Source of the DNA: Lomentospora prolificans
Taxonomy: Eukaryota; Ascomycota; Sordariomycetes; Microascales; Microascaceae
Assembly (NCBI GenBank): GCA_029532625.1
Contig: JARFXM010000005.1
Location: forward strand, 682,001 to 746,000
Direction: 5' to 3'
DNA length: 64,000 nt
This document shows positions 56,512-64,000 of this stretch, one piece after another (positions within the stretch are counted from its first letter, which is position 1; each line of letters begins with the position of its first letter). The translations under genes were made by a program, and so were the position numbers. Under the pieces are notes generated by a model, which was not told the DNA's origin, did no database searches, and was given only the letters and a program-made list of their open reading frames with translations.

Positions 56512-56858
56512 GATAGGTGGGGGCCTGGCTAGGGCGGAAGTTTGTGGGAGAGAAGAGGATGGTTGCTGGAGAGAAGGTTGAGCTGGGAGACGCGATGGGA
56601 TGAAGGAAACGCGTTAATGGGTTGAGGCTGGCTGGTCGTTATCGATAAGCGGACGGAGCGGAGTGGCAGGGATTACTGGCGGCCAGCCATTCAAATGTTG
56701 GTCAGCCAGGCATGCTTTTTGGCGCATGAACAATGGATCAATCCAACTGATAGTGACTTTGAACGTGGGGAAGCCAATGCCCCGCCAAACCACGGTTCTG
56801 TACAGCTGCTTTTTATGAGTTCCTCATCCATTCCTTCTTCCAATCATACAATCAAATC
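56512..56858. promoter_or_regulatory. Shared divergent promoter of J-protein and deaminase genes
   Basis: 347 bp between two opposite ATGs. It holds no frame of its own. The right part includes repeated CAATCA (56834-56860) just before the deaminase start. Confidence 0.45.
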
Positions 56859-57374
56859 ATGGCGCCTCTGTTCGAAAAAGACGATCATAAGGCGGTCCTA
56901 GAATACGCCCTCACCCTAGCCACCCAATCTCCCCCAAAACCCACCAACTACCGCGTGGGCGCCGTCCTCTTGAACCTGACGACCAACACCGTGACCGAGA
57001 CGGGCTATACGCTCGAGCTTGAGGGAAACACCCACGCAGAGCAATGCGCCTTTTCCAAGCTCTCTTCGAGGTTAGGCATTGATGAGGGCCCTGGGCTCAG
57101 GGAAGCTATGAAGGGACAGCCACACGCGCTCTATACTACCATGGAGCCCTGCTCGTTCAGGTTAAGCGGGAATAAGCCGTGCGTGGACAGGATATTGGAG
57201 CAAAGGGACTGGGTAAAGGTCGTGTACGCCGGTGTGGTAGAGCCAAAGGACTTGGTGAAGGAGAATGACGGGCAGGGGAAGCTGGAGGGTGCGGGTGTTA
57301 AGGTTGTTCAGGTGCCTGGGCTAGAGGAGGAGATATTAAAGGTTGCAAAGGCCGGGCATGTTCGTAACGACTGA
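56859..57374 (+). CDS. CDA-fold deaminase (RibD/RIB2-like)
   Basis: Intronless, 171 residues. It has the zinc-dependent deaminase signature: THAEQCAF (zinc His plus proton-shuttle Glu, about residues 68-71) and TMEPCSFRLSGNKPCVDRI with the two zinc cysteines. The spacing PCxxxxxxxxC, with an insert between the cysteines, and LYTTMEPC are like the pyrimidine deaminase of riboflavin synthesis (RibD/Rib2) rather than cytidine deaminase. The C-terminal part (KVVYAGVVEPKDLVKENDG.. GAGVKVVQVPGLEEEI) also resembles that subfamily. The exact substrate (a riboflavin precursor, a nucleotide or a tRNA base) cannot be told from sequence. Cytosolic, no targeting signal. Confidence 0.8.
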   Translation: MAPLFEKDDHKAVLEYALTLATQSPPKPTNYRVGAVLLNLTTNTVTETGYTLELEGNTHAEQCAFSKLSSRLGIDEGPGLREAMKGQPHALYTTMEPCSFRLSGNKPCVDRILEQRDWVKVVYAGVVEPKDLVKENDGQGKLEGAGVKVVQVPGLEEEILKVAKAGHVRND

Positions 57375-57420
57375 ATATACCTGACATTCTCGGGGATTTC
57401 TTTTTCTTTTGTTTTTCTTT

Positions 57421-57452
<32 letters not shown>

Positions 57453-59234
57453 CAGGTCCGGTGTGTATGGATTAGCAAACATGACGATATCTTATGCTCC
57501 TAGTGTAAGTGTGGAAATGGCCAGCCGTCACCGTGTTTGGGGGGGAGCGCGAAGGGGTTCTCTTTCTTTTTCTTTTTCCTTTTCCTTTCCTTTTTTTTTC
57601 CGCCCTGGATCTTTCGTGTTGTATTCACTAATTATCCATGTCACAATGGGATCACGGAAGAATGGATATCACTATTTGCACGAATCTCGGGCTCATCGCA
57701 ACATCAATGCTACCCTCATTCTGACAAATTGCAACCATGGTTTTATCCGAATAGTTGAAAATCTGCTTTTATGACCACCTTAACGTGATCAGCCAAAAAA
57801 AAAAAGGAAGGAAAGCAAAAAAGAAAAAAAAAAAAAGCCGTGCGATATCTCGATTCTTCGCTCAAATCTCTCTCCTACGAGTCAAATGCAGTTCAAAACA
57901 TGTCCACCGGTTTCAAGGAACCAAGTGTCATGGAAGTACTGCACCCAATCTGGAAGATGGTGACATTGACCATTGAAGGAACCGAGAAAAAAAAAGACCG
58001 ATTGGCTTGTCCCTGTCCATCCCTGGTCCATCCCCTGCTCGAATACTAACAGCACCGCATCTTGCAAGAGTGATCTAAGCATCATTGTTGTCAGGACTAC
58101 GTTCCTGGTGATAGCCATCTAGCCATATCAACTGCGAGGAGCCCTGAAGATCCATTCCCAATCAAAAGCCGTACTCTCCAGGAACAGCACCGGAAATAGG
58201 ATCACCTCCTTTTCTGCCCCGATATATTGCGACTTCGAGAACCCGCGGGGTGAATTTAAACTCCCCAATGGCATCCCGTTCCGTTCCATTACCCATGGCC
58301 ATCAGCCGAGAACCCGGCTCACTCTTACTGTAACTCCCTCGAACAGCCAGCCTCACAAATAAAATCAGTCGCGCCATGTTTAAACGCGAAAAAGGCCCCA
58401 AGTCATCCCACTGCTGTCCCCTCACCTTACTCACCCGGTCCGACATTCGGCTCTGGATCGTGATGATTTTAGCCGCACATCAATTAACACCAGAGCCTCT
58501 AGTGGAGCTATCCCGTTCCAATACATGCTCCAGCTCCCTCTCCTTCTCCCGTCCTTTAAAACGACATCGCCCGACAACGGAAACATCCCGTAAATCCCCC
58601 CCTCGCCCCGGGCCACACGGGAACCACTGACTGTTTCGTCCTCGCCTGTGTAGGTCTCCCGCTCCTTCTCTGTTGCCTGGCGGGGTAATATCTCTCACCC
58701 CTGCCCATGCTCATTCTTCCAAGCTCTGCAGCGCCGGCGCTGACTGTGAGAAGGTGCATTGACTTATGGATCCTATTATCAAAACGGGGCGGCCTGTTTC
58801 CCAGCTACGTTGCACCGGCCTGGCTCCGGCAGCCTGGCGGGCGTGCTGGTCCGCCACTACATTGATTTGCGCTCGAAAAGGGCGACATCCCAGCGCAAGG
58901 AACATGCTCGGCGCGGCGCGTGCTAAGTCAGACCCAATACCCGGACCCTTTTTTTAATATACGGTGTTACCATAGACTAAGCATGTAATACAACCTTCAG
59001 CGTTGCGCTTCAATCTATTGCATCAGATAATATTACGACGTGCGGGCTCTCCGACCTTGGCATGTTGTGGGCGTAGCTAGCGGGATGAATCTATATATGA
59101 TGGGAAGGGGGACCCGATCCCTCCGGGACGGCCTCTCGAGGCCAGTTAAACCACGCTCTTCCACCTTGATTGTCGGTTCCTCAGTTCTAGCACCCACCCA
59201 TTGCGTAGACTTTCCTCGTCCACCAAAAAAAAAA
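57375..59234. other. Intergenic with low-complexity tracts
   Basis: No gene seen over 1.86 kb. It contains 28 T (57422-57449), a T/C mixed tract (57558-57600) and two A-rich tracts (57795-57806, 57822-57837). A run of A (59225-59235) lies directly before the GMC oxidoreductase ATG. Confidence 0.5.
57422..57449. repeat. Poly-T tract, 28 bp
   Basis: 28 uninterrupted T, 48 bp after the deaminase stop codon, likely in or just past its 3' UTR. Confidence 0.95.
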
Positions 59235-61558
59235 ATGCCTCCGCGGCGATATCTTGGTCTCAGAGCCGCCCTCGTGGCCCTGCTAGGTGTTGCTGGCGTG
59301 TATGCGCGGCCTAGCCAGTGCAAGACCCGCGCCGTCGGCGACCCGCAACTCTTGGCTCCCGAGGAAGTTGAAGATGAGTACGACTACATCATTGTTGGCG
59401 GCGGAACTGCAGGGTTGACTGTCGCGGACCGATTGACCGAGAGCGGAGAGCGTAAGCAGCGCCGCCCGTTTGGACGAAGCTTGAGCTTTCACTAACATGG
59501 GTGGCGTATTGATAGATACCGTTCTCGTTATTGAGTTGGGCTTCTACGGTAAGTAGGCTGGAAATATGAACGAGGGAACAGCTTTGCATCTTTCCAAAGC
59601 CAAGCCACCACATGCGCGATTGACGAAATACCCTGTTAACTTTGTCACGTAGACAATAGCACGTCCGTCAGGACCATTGCCGGCGGCGCGGGAGCCTTTG
59701 CCAACCAGAGCCACCTCTTCTCCTTCACCTCCGCCCCTCAAGCCGGCCTCAATAACCGTACCACCGCCGTCATCGGCGGCGTCATGCTCGGCGGCAGCTC
59801 CGGCGTCAACGGCCTTCAAGTGCATCGGGGACACAAGGACGACTATAACCGCTGGGCCGCCTACTTTGGAGAGGAAGAGGAAGGTGAGTCTGGCTGGGGT
59901 TGGGATGGCCTCCTGCCGTACCTCAAGAAGGCGTGGCACTTCCACCCGCCGAACGAGGATACCGCCGAGGCGCTGGATATCAAGTACGACGCTAGCTACT
60001 GGGGCGATACCGCGGATGTTCACGCCTCGTTCCCTACCTTTAATTGGCCTGGTCTGAGTAAGTTTGTTACCTCAAATTCCCCGTATAGTTTGAGAGAAAT
60101 GGATCCTTACGTTGCCCTTTTTTTTACCCAGGGCTCGAGATGGAAGCGTTCGCCGAGATCGACGGCGCCGAGTTCCCCCCTGATTCCGGAGCCGGGTCCC
60201 CCGGCGTCTACTGGTATCCCACCTCGGCAGACCCCAGCAGCATGACCCGCTCCTTTTCCCGCACCGGCCACTATGACGGCATCGCGCGCGACAATTACAA
60301 GGTGCTTACTGGCCACCGAGTCCTCAACGTGCTCTTCGACGACGACAGCGCCTCCGGCGTGCGGTACGTAGCCAAGGGCGCCACGAATGATACCGATGCT
60401 CGATCCGTCGGCGCGAGGAAGGAGGTTATCCTTGCGGCCGGCACCATCCACACGCCTCAGATCCTCCAGGGAAGCGGTATCGGCGCCGAGGCTCTGCTCG
60501 AGTCGGCTGACATTGAGGTCAAGGTCGACTTGCCTGGTGTTGGCTGGAATTTCCAGGACCACCCATTGGGCGGCGGCGCGTCCTTCGACGGTAAGCTAGG
60601 GAACTTTTAACGGAATCGCACGACGAGCTAACGAAGAGCATAGTGAATGAACTCCCAGTTTACCCGCTTCCGACCGAGCTGCAGAGCAACGCTTCTTTCC
60701 GGGAAGCTGCCCAGGCCGAGTTCGCCGAGTCCCTCTCAGGTGAGACGCTCGTTCACCCGCCCAACAAAGCCCAAAAAGCTGACGCAAAATAGGTCCCCTA
60801 ACCATTGCCTCCGGCAACGCCGCCTGCTTCCTCCCCCTCCCCGTCATCGCGCCCGAAGCCTTCGAGGACATCGCCTCCCGCTACGAATCCCAAGACCCCG
60901 CCGCCTACCTCCCCGCCGACAGCCCGGCCACCATCGTAGCAGGCTACGGCGCACAGCAAAAAGCCATGGCAGCCGCCATGCGGTCGCACGGGACGGCGTA
61001 CTACAACCTCTTCCTCCGCGGCGGCGGGTCCGAGGGCGCCCTCGTGTTCCTACATCCTGTGTCCCGCGGTACCGTCTACATCAACCCGTCGGACCCGTAC
61101 TTCTCGGAACCCGTGGTCGACTATCGCGCCATGAGCAACCCGGCCGACGTGGACATCGAGGTCGAGTTCGTCAAGTTCACGCGCCGGTACTGGACCGAGA
61201 CCAGCCTGAGCCAGTACAACCCCGTGGAGACGCGTCCGGGCGAGGAGGTGCAGGGTGATGAGGACCTGAGGGCGTACGTGCGGGCCAACGTTAGTCCTTC
61301 GACGTTCCACCCCGTCGGCACGTCGGCCATGATGCCGAGGGAGCTGGGCGGGGTGGTGGATCGCGAGCTGCTGGTGTATGGTGTGAAGAGTTTGAGTGTG
61401 GTGGATGCGAGCGTTATCCCGGACTTGCCGGGAGCTTATACGCAGCATTCGGTGTTTGCTGTTGCTGAGAAGGTGAGTTTTGGCTTGGGATTGGGTCGTG
61501 ATGAAGATGGCTAACGTTTTTGGGACAGGCTGCGGATTTGATCAAGGCGCGCGCATAG
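59235..61558 (+). CDS. Secreted GMC-family FAD oxidoreductase (AA3-like)
   Basis: Seven exons: 59235-59451, 59516-59548, 59653-60057, 60132-60590, 60644-60739, 60793-61472 and 61529-61558, giving 639 residues. A signal peptide (RAALVALLGVAGVYA, cut near residue 24) predicts secretion. The FAD Rossmann motif is at about 51-66 (YIIVGGGTAGLTVADR). GGVMLGGSSGVNG is the first GMC signature and ILAAGTIHTPQILQGSGIG the second. The C-terminal block STFHPVGTSAMM (about H576) and AYTQHSVFAVAEKAADLI (about H622) give the catalytic pair expected of aryl-alcohol/glucose/pyranose-type oxidases and dehydrogenases. The substrate is unresolved. Introns are 53-104 nt. The three genes at this end (GMC enzyme, OB-like, MFS) could be part of a metabolite cluster, but evidence is only adjacency. 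Confidence 0.92.
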
Positions 61559-62103
61559 GCTGTGCTGTGAAACAGTGTGTAAGTGGGATCCTGGATACAG
61601 AAGCAAGCCAGCGACGCCAGCCACATGAAGCCGATCACTATAATAGGATTCACGACGCTCGCCTGGCCTTGGTTGAGTCGGAGCTGGAGGCATCATGGCT
61701 AGCAATTGGAGAAGGATGATCTTCAGAGAGTATATATATATATTTCCCAAAGTACATTATTCAATTGCGTGGCTCCGATAGTAGTGTCAAAAACATCATA
61801 AACCAGCACGCGTGAATTTTCCCTCGTGTATCGTTAGTGATTTTGAACGCCAGTCGAAGCTTTCTAGCAGCACTGGTAACTCGACGCACCAGTCCAGTAT
61901 TATTACCACTTTAATATAATCAACGCATGATTGATCCTTGATGTATTATTATTTACTTTCCACGTAATTCCAAACAGCAACACACAACATACATCCATTC
62001 AAACATAATCTCCCCCCAACATCGAACCCATCCCAAACACCGCCACCCATTGAATCAAAGCCGGCCCCGGCACTCCACCGGGCCCACGCCCTCCGCGCAA
62101 ACA
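61559..62103. other. Intergenic
   Basis: Contains a (TA)n stretch at 61731-61741, AT-rich DNA at 61900-61960 and a switch at about 62020 to the extremely C-rich strand of the next gene. No gene. Confidence 0.5.
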
Positions 62104-63049
62104 ATGCCGAAAACCATCCTCCTCGCCGGCGCCCCAGACCCGTCCTCTCTCAACTGGTCCGCTCCCCTCCTCACAACCTTCACACCGCCTCTCACCTCCC
62201 TCCTCGACTCTCCCTCCCCGGCCCCCTCCGCGCCGCCGCCGCCGCCGCCAACCTCCCAACAACCCAGCATCCCGGCCTGGCGCTCCCTCCCCCTCCAACG
62301 AACCCGCCTCGAAACCGGCCTGACGCAACCCACCCTCCTCTCCTTCCTCCACCCGGACTACCACCTCCCCCGCCTCCCACGACCCAACGCAACCGGCAAC
62401 CGGCTCTCCGGACGCCCAATTCTACGAATACTCCCTCTCCCTCCACTCCGCCTCCTCCCCCCAACCCTACTCCGTCGCCCCCTCCTTCTACACCCCCGGC
62501 CACCCCACAACCCCAACCGACCTCTGCTCCATCCACAGCCCCTCCCCAACCCACCGCCCCTCCACAATAACCCTTCTCGTCGCCCTCCTCTCCACAACCC
62601 CCAAATCCGTCACAACCCGCCACGCCCACCAAAGACACCTCGTCGAGGCCCTCGTAGGCGACGACACCCGCCCCGCCTTCCCGCTAACCCTGTGGCTAGA
62701 AGCCTCCGACAACCGTGGGCCCCTGGCAGCCGACCTCAGTGCCCTGAGGGTCGGCGACATCGTGCTCGTGCAGAGCGTCGGCCTTGCGTCCTTTCGCGGG
62801 AGGGTCTATGCTCAGAGCGTCGCGAGGGGCCCGGGGACCCGGATTCGACTGCTGTATCGAGAGGAAGATGGCGAGGATGGCGAGCCCAATGCCGGGCATT
62901 ATTCGTGGGAGGACATGGTTGCAGAGGGGCCCGTGCATCCGCAGCTTGCGAAGACGAGGCGGGTGAGGAGGTGGATTCGGGGGCTTGTTGGCGACCGGGC
63001 CGGAAGCGTGCATGGAGAGGATGAGTTGCCGGATGATACGCCAGACTGA
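62104..63049 (+). CDS. OB-fold-like protein with apparent frameshift
   Basis: Reading from the ATG at 62104 gives MPKTILLAGAPDPSSLNWSA, a Pro-rich stretch (62221-62280), then RTRLETGLTQPTLLSFLHPD. The following 660 bases read as protein only in the next frame (+1). That frame holds FYEYSLSLHSASSPQPYSV, then ITLLVALLSTTPKSVTTRH, FPLTLWLEASDNRGP, LRVGDIVLVQSVGLASFRG and TRIRLLYREED, ending LPDDTPD. These strands resemble an OB-fold of the telomere/replication type. The +1 frame has a stop at 62321-62323 and no Met before 62762. No GT donor or AG acceptor fits between 62324 and about 62400, so an intron cannot explain the change. A one-base indel in the C-rich tract (about 62370-62386), real or an assembly error, is likeliest. 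Confidence 0.5.
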
Positions 63050-63104
63050 AGGACGAGATACAAAAAAGCACTTGTTCTCGGGGAATGAGGATCATTCTTC
63101 CAGG

Positions 63105-63109
63105 TCTAT

Positions 63110-63140
<31 letters not shown>

Positions 63141-63144
63141 TACA
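63105..63144. repeat. (TA/CA)n dinucleotide repeat
   Basis: About 40 bp of alternating TATATA with three CA interruptions, between the OB-like gene and the MFS gene. Confidence 0.9.
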
Positions 63145-63342
63145 TGTCTATAAAGTGAATTATCGACTATAGAAGTCATTACAAAAGCCATAAGAGTGGA
63201 AAAAAAAAAAAGGTCTGTCGGGAGAGGGTATCTATCATACACAGCGCAAACAAAGACTCAAATAACGCTCAACATCAAGGAAAGAGTCTAAATGCCACGC
63301 AATCTGCGTCTCTAAAACTCAAAAAAAATTTCTGCTTCTTCT

Positions 63343-64000
63343 TCAAACAGCAGCAGGCGCAGCACCGCCATTCCCCTTGATGCTCTTCCAGCTAAAGCCA
63401 AGCGCCAGGAAGAACGCCACGCCGGTGCCGGCAACAGAAATGTAAAAGGTATCCCTCAGCCCGCTCATGTACGCCTCGAGCACCATCGGGATGGCGTCGG
63501 CGAGCCCCATCGACGTAAGGATGTCCTTGACCTCGGAGGCGCCGCTGTTGATGAAGACGAGGGGATTGATCGTCTCGCCGTTGGGGAGAGGGTGGGAGGT
63601 GATGCCCTCGATGAGGCCGTTCTGGAAGAGGGTCTGGGCGACGGCGATGAAGACGGCGCCACCGAGGGCCTGGCCGAACTGCACGCAAGCGGTTGCTACC
63701 GGGACGTCGTCCATGGTCATGATGGTCTGGATGATGAGGACGCCGACCTGGAAGCCGGGCCCCACGCCGAGGCCGCAGAGCACCTGGTAGCCGAACCACT
63801 CGCGGAGGGGGCTGTCGACGTCAAGGGTAGTGAGCATGCCGGCACCGACGGTGGCAAGCACCATGCACGGGATAACGACGACGTTGTAGTAGCCGATGTA
63901 GGTGATGAGGCCACCGCCGAGCATGGACGAGATGACGACAGAGAGGAGGAGCGGGATGAGCTTGATGCCGGCCTGAACGGCAGAGTCGCCCTTGATGGCC
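63343..64000 (-). CDS. MFS multidrug transporter (DHA2/DHA14 type), C-terminal part
   Basis: The gene runs off the right edge; 218 C-terminal residues are seen, with stop at 63345-63343. Hydrophobic spans cover LIPLLLSVVISSMLGGGLITYIG, VVIPCMVLATVGAGMLT and the last one ISVAGTGVAFFLALGFSW. LCGLGVGPGFQVGVLIIQT and FGQALGGAVFIAVAQTLFQN are hallmarks of 14-span drug:proton antiporters of the fungal DHA14 group, which also includes efflux pumps of secondary-metabolite clusters. The substrate is not inferable. The C-terminal tail is short (SIKGNGGAAPAAV). The start and first half are outside the window. Confidence 0.88.
   Translation of the reverse strand, partial: AIKGDSAVQAGIKLIPLLLSVVISSMLGGGLITYIGYYNVVVIPCMVLATVGAGMLTTLDVDSPLREWFGYQVLCGLGVGPGFQVGVLIIQTIMTMDDVPVATACVQFGQALGGAVFIAVAQTLFQNGLIEGITSHPLPNGETINPLVFINSGASEVKDILTSMGLADAIPMVLEAYMSGLRDTFYISVAGTGVAFFLALGFSWKSIKGNGGAAPAAV

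Noticed and set aside
62050..63024. 324-codon frame starting before the OB-like gene
   Set aside because: Its second half is Pro/Arg-rich low complexity from the wrong phase; the OB-fold strands lie in the next frame.

Overview
This window is chromosomal DNA of a filamentous ascomycete (Pezizomycotina, most likely Sordariomycetes). Genes are well separated and interrupted by many short introns (53-145 nt, one of 262). Introns have GT..AG borders, CTAAC-type branch sites and pyrimidine-rich leaders. The products are typical of that group: HP1, UTP14, COX15, STN1, homocitrate synthase of the alpha-aminoadipate lysine pathway, GH81 glucanase, a VCX1-type exchanger and a GMC oxidoreductase. Coding models below were spliced by hand; every complete model closes in frame except the OB-fold-like gene at 62104-63049.

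Left part (1-25 kb): a truncated kinase-like gene at the left edge whose catalytic residues look substituted (-); a KCH1/PRM6-family membrane protein (+); a PNPOx-like/FNR-like two-domain flavoprotein (+); heterochromatin protein HP1 (+); a 61-residue single-span membrane protein (+); a protein with a CxxC..H finger, an Asp-alternating repeat and polyQ (+); and NMN adenylyltransferase (+). The 5.7 kb between 13073 and 18825 shows no gene I can support.

Middle (25-34 kb): a housekeeping block with cytosolic lysyl-tRNA synthetase (+, 12 exons), then COX15 (-) and UTP14 (+) diverging from a 473 bp promoter. From 34 to 39.3 kb there is a gene-poor, partly AT-rich island with at least one degraded gene (in-frame TGA), short tandem repeats and other coding-like debris.

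Right part (39-64 kb): VCX1-like Ca2+/H+ exchanger (-), secreted GH81 endo-beta-1,3-glucanase (-), the telomere-capping protein STN1 (-) with six DP[FY] motifs in its tail, homocitrate synthase (+), a DNAJC9-like J-protein (-) divergent from a CDA-fold deaminase (+), a secreted GMC oxidoreductase (+), an OB-fold-like gene with an apparent one-base frameshift (+), and the C-terminal half of an MFS drug transporter (-) cut by the right edge.

The genes do not form one pathway. The clearest functional link is lysine: homocitrate synthase and lysyl-tRNA synthetase both carry perfect TGACTCA (Gcn4/CPC1-type) sites upstream. No tRNA, rRNA, CRISPR array or intact transposon was found.
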